NCBI GenBank assembly: GCA_903873735.1
Contig: CAIQPO010000010.1
Span: forward strand, 1 to 8,089
DNA: 8,089 nt
Direction: 5' to 3'
DNA from: Candidatus Collierbacteria bacterium
GTDB taxonomy: Bacteria > Patescibacteriota > Microgenomatia > UBA1400 > MFAQ01
Notes under the pieces: generated by a model
The model's input: the letters and a program-made list of their open reading frames with translations, nothing else
Told to the model about the DNA's origin: nothing
Database searches by the model: none
Position numbers and translations under genes: made by a program
Part shown: positions 1 to 5,400 of the stretch, piece by piece
Layout of the letters: every line of letters begins with the position of its first letter
Numbering within the stretch: position 1 is the stretch's first letter

Positions 1-93
1 CATTCGTTCCTAAACAACACGCTATTCTATCCTTGGATAATCTTGATTATTGTTCTTTTACCAGCTCTTTCTAGGGGCTATAAATCACCTTAA
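1..93 (+). CDS. Possible C-terminal end of a membrane protein (partial)
   Basis: Frame 1 is open from the window edge to a TAA at 91-93 and would encode about 30 residues. They include a hydrophobic stretch (PWIILIIVLLPAL) followed by a short basic tail, which is what the last transmembrane helix of a membrane protein looks like. It would overlap the 3' end of the minus-strand Ig-like gene by 23 bp; the same kind of convergent overlap occurs at 3833-3867. The stretch is too short to be certain. Another frame is also open here, and the CAT at 1-3 could instead be the ATG of a minus-strand gene with AGGA just upstream of it. Confidence 0.3.
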   Translation, partial: HSFLNNTLFYPWIILIIVLLPALSRGYKSP

Positions 94-763
94 TACTTTT
101 TTCAGTCGTATTTCCAGCTTTGTCATTAGCTACGATTTTTAGCTGATTCTCTCCAGGGGACAAAACAAACTTATTTAAAAACTTTCCACCCTTTTCCATT
201 GTGGAAAAAGTATTATTTACCAACACTTGACAGCTTTCTTTAGAAACTACGCCTCTAATCTCCACAACCTGTCCGTTCCTCCCAAAAAACTCCTTTCCGT
301 CTTCAGGAGAATCAATCGTAAGTTTTAATGGCTGGTTATCAAAAATGATAAATAGAGGCGTTGATTGACTTGTGTTACCTGATAAGTCTCTAGCTTTCAC
401 AATTATTCTGTTCTCTCCACTTAAAAGTGAAACATCATATTTAAACTCTCCACCATTTCCACTTTTTTGTGAATTAAGAAGTGAATCATTTAAGTAAATC
501 TCTGTATCCACGTCAGCTTCTGTATACCCTTCAATCAGAATTTTGCTACTATTGGTGGCCTCAGGCTGGGATGAAATTAGCGGCTGCTGGGGTGGTATTG
601 TATCTTCTTCTGTAGGTGACGATCTACTTATTTCAGGACCCGACACATAATCCAAAAAAGCGGGTATGCCCCACTTAAAAACCACCACAATAAGTATTAT
701 TGATAGCAAGATATAAAATCTCGATCTGTTCTTTTTGTTGTCCGATCTGTACTTACCCTGCAT
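71..763 (-). CDS. Membrane-anchored protein with two Ig-like domains
   Basis: This 230-residue protein has a short basic N-terminus (about residues 1-15), one hydrophobic segment (about 16-37) and a Ser/Pro/Glu-rich linker (about 44-66). The absence of a clear cleavage site suggests a signal anchor with the rest outside the membrane. Two tandem beta-rich domains follow (about 67-141 and 147-229). Their ends match each other, with LSGENRIIVKARDLSGN in the first and LSPGENQLKIVANDKAGN in the second, so they arose by duplication. The pattern resembles bacterial Ig-like domains of the glucodextranase-B type, found in surface proteins and cell-wall enzymes. No catalytic domain is present, so a structural, adhesive or wall-binding role is inferred. 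The ATG at 763 has no ribosome binding site; a TATACT box lies 11 nt upstream. The stop is TAG. Confidence 0.85.
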   Translation of the reverse strand: MQGKYRSDNKKNRSRFYILLSIILIVVVFKWGIPAFLDYVSGPEISRSSPTEEDTIPPQQPLISSQPEATNSSKILIEGYTEADVDTEIYLNDSLLNSQKSGNGGEFKYDVSLLSGENRIIVKARDLSGNTSQSTPLFIIFDNQPLKLTIDSPEDGKEFFGRNGQVVEIRGVVSKESCQVLVNNTFSTMEKGGKFLNKFVLSPGENQLKIVANDKAGNTTEKSIKVIYSP

Positions 764-774
764 AGGCTGAATTT

Positions 775-782
775 AGTATAAT
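775..782. promoter_or_regulatory. Overlapping divergent -10 boxes (tRNA-Gly / Ig-like gene)
   Basis: The sequence AGTATAAT gives TATAAT on the plus strand (777-782), placed to transcribe the tRNA with about 23 nt of leader. It gives TATACT on the minus strand (780-775), placed for the Ig-like gene with about 5 nt of leader. I see no good -35 box for either; TTACCC at 753-758 is a weak plus-strand candidate at 18 bp spacing. The same 8-mer occurs at 5384-5391. TATAAA at 793-798 is an alternative -10 for the tRNA. Confidence 0.5.
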
Positions 783-811
783 CCATATTATCTATAAAAA
801 AATAGATATAG

Positions 812-885
812 GCGGGTGTAGTTTACCGGTAGAATAATTCCTTCCCAAGGAATAGAAGAGGGTTCGATTCCCTTCACCCGCTCCA
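812..885 (+). tRNA. tRNA-Gly (anticodon CCC), CCA encoded
   Basis: All cloverleaf parts are visible. The acceptor stem is GCGGGTG (812-818) with CACCCGC (875-881). The D stem is GTTT/GAAT with GG in its loop. The anticodon stem is ATTCC (837-841) with GGAAT (849-853), and its loop TTCCCAA puts anticodon CCC at 844-846. The variable loop has 4 nt. The T stem is GAGGG/CCCTT with loop TTCGATT. The discriminator is T882, normal for glycine, and CCA is encoded at 883-885. It reads GGG codons. A terminator hairpin starts 8 nt after the CCA, and the last 18 nt of the gene are repeated at 1016-1033. Confidence 0.96.
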
Positions 886-959
886 GAAAACAGACTCTCC
901 CTTGTGGAGAGTTTATTTTGTGAATACTAAAGGGAATCGAACATGGCAGAACTAGTTTC
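868..959 (+). repeat. tRNA-tail direct repeat, copy 1
   Basis: This copy begins inside the T loop of tRNA-Gly and covers the last 18 nt of the gene, the terminator and about 40 bp beyond. It matches 1016-1108 with two substitutions (A948/G1097 and C952/A1101) and one extra A in copy 2. The offset is 148 bp. It may be a tandem duplication of the tRNA 3' end or the two ends of a tRNA-targeted insertion; no integrase or cargo is present. Confidence 0.95.
894..919 (+). terminator. Intrinsic terminator after tRNA-Gly
   Basis: A 7-bp perfect stem, ACTCTCC (894-900) with GGAGAGT (906-912), closes a CTTGT loop and is followed by TTTATTTT. It starts right after the tRNA. The minus strand has the same hairpin followed by a shorter T run (TGTTTTC), so it could also stop transcripts arriving from the right. 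Confidence 0.82.
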
Positions 960-1022
960 GTAACGAACCTAGTGAGCCAGCTTGAGAAATCCTGAAAGGA
1001 TTATCGAAAGTCGACTTCCCTT
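930..1022. other. Inverted-repeat cluster, possible three-way-junction RNA or DNA fold
   Basis: Three pairings nest in 93 nt. An outer helix pairs 930-940 with 1011-1022 (11 bp, bulged C1015). A hairpin at 951-973 has nine pairs, one T/C mismatch and a TAA loop. A hairpin at 988-1002 pairs AATCC with GGATT around TGAAA. The 10-bp palindrome AAGTCGACTT (1008-1017) overlaps the outer helix. The 930-942 arm is also an exact reverse complement of the tRNA T arm (862-874). There is no coding frame of note. It lies between two copies of the same terminator, so whether and on which strand it is transcribed is unclear. Confidence 0.45.
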
Positions 1023-1108
1023 CACCCGCTCCAGAAAACAGACTCTCCCTTGTGGAGAGTTTATTTTGTGAATACTAAAAGGGAATCGAACATGGCGGAA
1101 ATAGTTTC
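1016..1108 (+). repeat. tRNA-tail direct repeat, copy 2
   Basis: This is the second copy of 868-959. It carries the tRNA-Gly 3' end including CCA (1031-1033) and the terminator hairpin, but no intact tRNA body: the 5' acceptor strand and T-stem partner are missing. It ends 8 bp before the stop of the guanylate-kinase-like gene on the other strand. Confidence 0.95.
1042..1067. terminator. Second terminator copy, likely used by the convergent kinase gene
   Basis: The stem ACTCTCC (1042-1048) / GGAGAGT (1054-1060) around CTTGT is identical to the first terminator. On the minus strand it lies about 55 nt after the stop codon of the kinase-like gene and is followed by TGTTTTC, so it probably ends that transcript. 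On the plus strand it backs up the tRNA terminator (TTTATTTT). Confidence 0.65.
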
Positions 1109-1115
1109 TCAGTGT

Positions 1116-1820
1116 TTACCAATTCCTCACCACCCACAAAATTTCATCTACCAGCTTTTCAGCCTGACCCTCTCTATTTATCGCAATATACTGACTTTTA
1201 TCAATATTCTTTAAATCTTCAGAAGATTGTTTCATTCGATCTGCAATAGTTTTTTCGTCGGACCCTCGATCCAGCAGCCTCCTTCTTAAAACTTCAAAAT
1301 CATCAGGAATAATAAAGAAATAATATATAGATACATCAGCAAACATCGCGTCACCAGATTCCCATAAATTTAAAATATTTTTTGCACCTACAGGGTCCAC
1401 TCTCAATATTGGTGTAGTGTTTGCCTCAATCGCTGCCCTGGTAATCGACCTACTGGTACAGTAATAATGGCCAGCATATTTTGCATGTTCAAGAACATCT
1501 CCACTAGCCAGTCTTTCCAAATACTCACTTTCTGTCAGACGAATATGAGGATCATCTAGTCCATTTTCACCCTCTCTTAAAGCTCTGGTGGTACAAGTCT
1601 GAACTCTCTTAAATTTTGCATCTCTGGCAATCATCAAATCCATCACTGTATCTTTACCAGACCCAGATAGGCCGCTAATCATTATCAGTGGTTTACATCC
1701 CTCCTTAAATAACTTTTTTGATTTTTCAATATTGGTCGCAATTCCCAAGAGAGATTCAGAAATAAAACAAATTTCATGCAAATTCTCAATATGACCCTTG
1801 ATGTAATCTGGAATCTTCAT
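1116..1820 (-). CDS. Guanylate-kinase-like P-loop nucleotide kinase
   Basis: From the ATG at 1820 this is 234 residues. A roughly 45-residue N-terminal extension precedes a guanylate kinase domain: P-loop GLSGSGKDT (about 50-58), TTRALREGE (78-86) matching TTRxxRxGE of GMP kinases, VLEHA and HYYCTS (about 109-122) matching the nucleotide-binding LE and YYGTS segments, VDPVGAKN (141-148) for the usual D-x-x-GA, and LLDRGSDEKTIADRM (182-196) as the Arg-rich lid. GMP kinases convert GMP to GDP with ATP. The usual Tyr in the D-Y-H-F segment after TTRxxRxGE is not visible (DDPHIRL), and Gly of YGT is Cys, so the acceptor may differ. Longer starts exist (ATG 1838, TTG 1841), but a TATACT box at 1832-1827 lies inside them and 6 nt before the ATG at 1820, which favours the short form. 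The stop is TAA. Confidence 0.82.
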   Translation of the reverse strand: MKIPDYIKGHIENLHEICFISESLLGIATNIEKSKKLFKEGCKPLIMISGLSGSGKDTVMDLMIARDAKFKRVQTCTTRALREGENGLDDPHIRLTESEYLERLASGDVLEHAKYAGHYYCTSRSITRAAIEANTTPILRVDPVGAKNILNLWESGDAMFADVSIYYFFIIPDDFEVLRRRLLDRGSDEKTIADRMKQSSEDLKNIDKSQYIAINREGQAEKLVDEILWVVRNW

Positions 1821-1826
1821 GGGTAC

Positions 1827-1834
1827 AGTATAAA
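1827..1834. promoter_or_regulatory. Overlapping divergent -10 boxes (kinase / peptidase operon)
   Basis: AGTATAAA reads TATACT on the minus strand (1832-1827), 6 nt before the kinase ATG at 1820, which would give a leaderless mRNA. It reads TATAAA on the plus strand (1829-1834), giving about 19 nt of leader before the GTG at 1860. It differs in one base from the sites at 775-782 and 5384-5391. An alternative plus-strand -10 is TAAGAT at 1849-1854. No clear -35 box is seen. Confidence 0.45.
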
Positions 1835-1859
1835 GCATCAATATCAGTTAAGATAACCT

Positions 1860-2567
1860 GTGGAGAAATATGACCTGCCGTTAAAAATTGTAAAAACCAG
1901 AAAGTCTTCTGCATCCATATCAATTTCGGTAAGATCCACCGGCATCAGGGTTACAGCTCCTATCTGGATTCCAAGCATTTTTATTAATAAATTTATTTCA
2001 AGCAAACATAATTGGATTCTTGAACAGGTGGAGAGAGTAAAACTTCCAAGTGTTAAAAAAGGGATTGTCAATGACAGTACTATTCCATTCTTTGGGAAAA
2101 AATTAAAAGTTGTATATCACGCTGATCCAAACACCTCACTAATAAAGATAGAGCTTGAAGATACACAACTAAAGGTAATTCATCCCCCAGGGTACACTCC
2201 AGATTTAATTGAGAATATTGCTGAAAAACGGATTAAGGCTTGGATTTTTGAAAGAGCATTAGTGGAAATAACCGACCGAGCCAATCACTTTGCCAAACGT
2301 TTGGAGGTGTCGTATACCAAAATTACACTTAAAAAAGTATCATCAATTTGGGGAAGTTGTTCTCCAGACAATAGTCTTACCTTTAGTCAACAGTTGGCAG
2401 GAGCTCCTTTAGCTGTAGTTGAATATGTGATTATTCATGAACTTTGTCATATTGTTCATCGCGATCACTCATCAAGATTTTGGGCTCTGGTAAGGTCATT
2501 GGATAAAGATTACAAAGACCACCGTCGATGGTTGCGAGATAATAGACAGGAATTAAATATTTACTAG
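1860..2567 (+). CDS. YgjP-like (DUF45) zinc metallopeptidase
   Basis: This 235-residue protein is complete. The N-terminal part (about 1-60) matches the beta-rich start of YgjP/DUF45 proteins, including the KHNWI segment. The catalytic part has WGSCS (164-168) and the zinc motif HELCH (193-197), followed by HRDHSSRFW (200-208), where H203 is the probable third ligand. These are the hallmarks of the family, a gluzincin group related to the SprT/WLM proteases; the natural substrate is poorly known. There is no signal peptide, so it acts in the cytoplasm. The start is GTG, because the nearby ATG at 1870 is out of frame and no other early start keeps the conserved N-terminus. The TAG stop is one base from the ATG of the helicase gene, so the two are co-transcribed and probably translationally coupled. 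Confidence 0.9.
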   Translation: MEKYDLPLKIVKTRKSSASISISVRSTGIRVTAPIWIPSIFINKFISSKHNWILEQVERVKLPSVKKGIVNDSTIPFFGKKLKVVYHADPNTSLIKIELEDTQLKVIHPPGYTPDLIENIAEKRIKAWIFERALVEITDRANHFAKRLEVSYTKITLKKVSSIWGSCSPDNSLTFSQQLAGAPLAVVEYVIIHELCHIVHRDHSSRFWALVRSLDKDYKDHRRWLRDNRQELNIY

Positions 2568-2568
2568 T

Positions 2569-3867
2569 ATGGAACTATCTGAAGACTCAAAAAACATTTT
2601 AACTACTCTTGAAGACAGCTGGGATCATATATTTCTCACTGGCAATGCGGGTACTGGTAAATCTACCTTACTAGACCAATTCAGAAAAAATACCAAAAAA
2701 CAGGTAGCGGTTGTTGCTCCCACTGGAGTAGCTGCAGTTAATGTGAAAGGTGAGACAATTCACTCCTTCTTTAAGGTGCCGCCTGCAATCACCCCCAGAC
2801 AAGCCGCAGAAGAGGCAAGAAAAACTCGAAATACCAAAATTTATCAATCACTTCAGACACTAATTATCGATGAGATTTCCATGGTTAGAGCAGATCTTCT
2901 TGATAGTATTGATATCTATTTAAAAACCGTAAGGAAAGTTAGTCTGCCTTTTGGTGGCGTGCAGCTCATTATGGTCGGAGATTTGTACCAACTACCTCCA
3001 GTGGTTACCAATCAGGAAAGAGAGGCGATTGACAGTATTTACTCATCCCCATTTTTCTTTTCTGCTAACGTTTTTGCCGAGATTCAAAGCAATTTATACA
3101 CCAAAGTTAAGCTTATTGAGCTTGAAAAAATTTATCGCCAAAACGATTTAAAGTTTATTTCTGTACTAAACCGTATCAGGAACGATGAGGCGTCGACAGA
3201 AGACCTGTCGGTGATAAACAGACAATTAATTTCGGACGGTGAAGAATTGGAAAATTACATTATTCTTACTGCAATAAACGCCCAGGCAGATGCCATAAAT
3301 AACGCCAAACTCGCAGAAATTATTGGTGTCCCTAGGCACTTTCATGCCAAAGTTTCCGGCTTTTTCAATGAAAACCAGTCACCGGCTCCTCAGGATCTAA
3401 GTCTTAAAACGGGAGCCAGAGTAATGTTTTTGAATAATGATCCGGGTGACAGATGGATAAATGGCACTGTGGGTACGGTTTTTACTCTTACAGAAGATAT
3501 CGTTAGAGTAAAAATTGACAATGGTGATTTGGTAGATGTAGATGCCAACACTTGGACCTCATACAAAACAGAGTTCGATCAGGAAAAAAGTTGCCTGGTC
3601 TCAAAAGAAGTCGGCTCCTACAAACAGATACCCTTAAAGCTTGCCTGGGCGGTCACAATCCACAAAAGTCAGGGAAAAACATTTGATAGGGTGGCAATAG
3701 ATCTAGGGAGAGGTGCTTTTGCTCATGGTCAAACTTATGTTGCTCTTAGCCGCTGTACTAGTTTGTCTGGAATCAAACTTCTAAGACCAATTGAAAAACA
3801 TCACATAATAATGGACAAGCGAGTGGTTGATTTTATTTCCCGTTTAAGGAATGGTGAGGGGTGGTAG
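2569..3867 (+). CDS. Pif1/RecD-like superfamily 1B DNA helicase
   Basis: This 432-residue protein carries a complete set of SF1B helicase motifs: Walker A GNAGTGKST (25-33), motif Ia PTGVAA (51-56), Walker B LIIDEISMV (98-106), motif III GDLYQLPPV (137-145) with the sensor Gln, ELEKIYRQ (184-191), the SH3-like insertion region (about 280-345), HKSQGKTFD (365-373) and YVALSRC (390-396) with the arginine finger. Pif1-type enzymes unwind DNA 5' to 3' with ATP and act on replication barriers, recombination intermediates and G-quadruplexes. Only the core is present: there are no extra N- or C-terminal domains such as the UvrD_C_2 or HRDC additions of longer relatives. It follows the peptidase gene by 1 bp. 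Its last 35 bp overlap the end of the MFS gene on the other strand. The stop is TAG. Confidence 0.93.
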   Translation: MELSEDSKNILTTLEDSWDHIFLTGNAGTGKSTLLDQFRKNTKKQVAVVAPTGVAAVNVKGETIHSFFKVPPAITPRQAAEEARKTRNTKIYQSLQTLIIDEISMVRADLLDSIDIYLKTVRKVSLPFGGVQLIMVGDLYQLPPVVTNQEREAIDSIYSSPFFFSANVFAEIQSNLYTKVKLIELEKIYRQNDLKFISVLNRIRNDEASTEDLSVINRQLISDGEELENYIILTAINAQADAINNAKLAEIIGVPRHFHAKVSGFFNENQSPAPQDLSLKTGARVMFLNNDPGDRWINGTVGTVFTLTEDIVRVKIDNGDLVDVDANTWTSYKTEFDQEKSCLVSKEVGSYKQIPLKLAWAVTIHKSQGKTFDRVAIDLGRGAFAHGQTYVALSRCTSLSGIKLLRPIEKHHIIMDKRVVDFISRLRNGEGW

Positions 3868-5053
3868 CCAGTGATTCGGGATGAATTCTAATTTTCCTGC
3901 TTAAAACAAAAAATAGAACTGAACTGGTAATGCCCAAAATACTCCCAAAAATAAAGGGTGCCTGGGGAGAAAATGTATTCCACAATATCCCAGCCACAAA
4001 AGACGCAATAAAGGTAGCCAGACCAGTAGCTATTTGATAAACTCCAAACGCTGAAGCAGAGATTTCGTGTGGAACCAATCTGGAGATGTATGCCTTACTA
4101 ACCCCTTCTGTTAGAGCCAGATACACACCATAAGCCGGGAACAAAATCCAAATTAAACTAGCCTGATTAGTCAGGCCTAGCATCATATAAATATAAGCAA
4201 ACAAGATATATCCCAAGAAAATTACTCGCTTTGCCCCAAGACGATCAGCTAGTATCCCTGCTGGTAAAGATAGAAGTGCGTTCGTAGTATTCAATAAGAT
4301 ATATGCAGAAATTGTTGCACCCACAGAGAGACCCAAATTTTGTGCCCTAAGAACTAAAAATGCAGATGAACTACTCCCAATAGTAAAAACAAAACTAACC
4401 AGTAAGAATAGCCTGTAAGACATATTCGTTTTTTGCCACTGAAATCTCATTGCCAACCTTCTTTCAGCCACTTTGTTGTGCTCTTTCAAGAAAAACAGCA
4501 GTACCATGGCGGCTGCAGAAGGAATAAAAGCCCAGAAAAATACCAGTCTGTAGTTAAAATTCAGTGCGGCCAATAGGGCGATCGACAGCGAAGGGCCGGC
4601 TATTGCCCCAAACGTATCCATCATTCTATGCAAACCAAACGCCCTACCTCTTTCAGATTTATCTACACTTTCAATAATCAGGGCATCTCTTGCGGTTGTT
4701 CTCGCTCCCTTTCCTAATCTATTTATCACCCTAGCAAACAAAACTGTCGGCCAAGAGAAAGCTGAGGCCAGTATCAGCTTAGACAAAGTAGATAATCCGT
4801 AACCTGCGATGATGAATGGCTTCCTCCTCTGGTATTTATCAGATACAAATCCAGAGAGTGCCATTAAGATATTCGCAGCTGCATCAGCCAAACCCTCAAT
4901 TAATCCTAGTATTGTAGCTGGCGCTCCTAGTACTGAAACCAAAAATATTGGTACCAGGGGAAATACAATCTCCGACGACAAATCATTCAAAAAACTCACC
5001 ACTCCCATCAACCAAATGTTTCTTGCAAACCCCAACTTCTTATCTTTTTCCAC
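3833..5053 (-). CDS. MFS transporter
   Basis: This 406-residue, strongly hydrophobic protein is the usual length for a 12-helix major facilitator. MFS motif A occurs in both halves: SGFVSDKYQRRKP (67-79) and GILADRLGAKR (266-276), each in the loop after helix 2 or 8. NDLSSEIVFPLVPIF (23-37) in helix 1 and NRLGKGARTTARDALI (111-126) in the helix 4 region are typical of a subgroup of unassigned bacterial MFS proteins that often read DxSSE and DRxGKGxRxxPRDA. The Asp of DRxGKG is Asn here and the Pro before RDA is Ala. The substrate cannot be read from sequence; proton-coupled efflux is the common guess. The start is GTG, 19 bp after the stop of the acidic protein gene, with a weak GGAT upstream. 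The C-terminus overlaps the helicase gene tail to tail. The stop is TAA. Confidence 0.9.
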   Translation of the reverse strand: MEKDKKLGFARNIWLMGVVSFLNDLSSEIVFPLVPIFLVSVLGAPATILGLIEGLADAAANILMALSGFVSDKYQRRKPFIIAGYGLSTLSKLILASAFSWPTVLFARVINRLGKGARTTARDALIIESVDKSERGRAFGLHRMMDTFGAIAGPSLSIALLAALNFNYRLVFFWAFIPSAAAMVLLFFLKEHNKVAERRLAMRFQWQKTNMSYRLFLLVSFVFTIGSSSSAFLVLRAQNLGLSVGATISAYILLNTTNALLSLPAGILADRLGAKRVIFLGYILFAYIYMMLGLTNQASLIWILFPAYGVYLALTEGVSKAYISRLVPHEISASAFGVYQIATGLATFIASFVAGILWNTFSPQAPFIFGSILGITSSVLFFVLSRKIRIHPESLATTPHHSLNGK

Positions 5054-5072
5054 AAATCCAGTTTAGCATCTG

Positions 5073-5378
5073 CTAATCATCCTCGTTGTCTACAAAATCA
5101 ATATCTTCTTCTACGTCAATCTCTTGCCCTTGGATGATTATGTAAGCGCCAGTCTCACTTTTTATGAGTCGGTATCTCCACTCTTCATACATTTCCCAAT
5201 CATCTCCACAAACGAAACTCACCAAGCTATTTGCTCTTCTCAGAATTTCAACCATTTGCTCCAACGTGGTGTCTGTACCTATGCCTCTTACCTCTCTGTC
5301 TGCCTCGGCCAACTTAGACAGGATGATATCATCCACTGCCTTTTCGTAAATCTCGAGAGGGTCTATCTCTCTTGTCAT
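5073..5378 (-). CDS. Small acidic protein of unknown function
   Basis: The 101-residue product is not recognised. It has a predicted helical N-terminal half (about 7-50, with IYEKAVDDIILSKLAEADREV and LEQMVEILRRANSLV), a Trp/Tyr-rich turn (DDWEMYEEWRYRL, 59-71), a short beta-like stretch (GAYIIIQGQEI, 77-87) and a very acidic tail (EEDIDFVDNEDD). There is no signal peptide or membrane segment, so it is probably cytoplasmic. I treat it as real because it starts with an ATG 5 nt after a perfect TATAAT on its strand and is followed within 20 bp by the MFS gene, forming an operon. The open frames on the opposite strand of this stretch lack recognisable features and run through the promoter. The stop is TAG. 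Confidence 0.75.
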   Translation of the reverse strand: MTREIDPLEIYEKAVDDIILSKLAEADREVRGIGTDTTLEQMVEILRRANSLVSFVCGDDWEMYEEWRYRLIKSETGAYIIIQGQEIDVEEDIDFVDNEDD

Positions 5379-5383
5379 ATTTA

Positions 5384-5391
5384 ATTATACT
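5384..5391. promoter_or_regulatory. Overlapping divergent -10 boxes in a 22-bp intergenic gap
   Basis: ATTATACT gives TATAAT on the minus strand (5389-5384), 5 nt before the acidic protein ATG. It gives TATACT on the plus strand (5386-5391), 9 nt before the DUF192 gene ATG. Both mRNAs would be leaderless or nearly so, and the gap has no Shine-Dalgarno sequence for either gene. Any -35 boxes would have to lie inside the opposite coding regions, and none matches well. Confidence 0.6.
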
Positions 5392-5400
5392 TAATTTATC

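Noticed and set aside
37..58. Terminator hairpin ATAATC-TT-GATTAT with a T-rich tail
   Set aside because: The stem is purely AT-rich with a 2-nt loop (5 bp with a 4-nt loop at best), too weak to call, and it lies within a possible plus-strand coding end.
930..1022. Integron attC-like recombination site
   Set aside because: The fold is superficially similar, but there are no matching R' and R'' boxes (GTTRRRY / RYYYAAC) and no integron integrase or cassette genes nearby.
868..1108. Flanking att sites of an integrated element at tRNA-Gly
   Set aside because: The copies are separated by only 56 bp with no integrase or cargo, and the repeat is much longer than typical att cores. It remains possible only as a deletion scar.
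920..1115. A tRNA on the minus strand, suggested by two GTTCGATTCCC T-arm sequences
   Set aside because: No acceptor, D or anticodon stems can be built around either copy on that strand; the motif comes from the inverted repeat of the tRNA-Gly T arm.
1844..2071. Minus-strand open frame opposite the YgjP-like gene
   Set aside because: It overlaps the conserved N-terminal part of the metallopeptidase and the divergent promoter region; it is a shadow frame.
5124..5384. Plus-strand open frames opposite the small acidic protein
   Set aside because: They have no family features and no promoter or operon context, whereas the minus frame has a TATAAT-linked ATG and tight spacing to the MFS gene.
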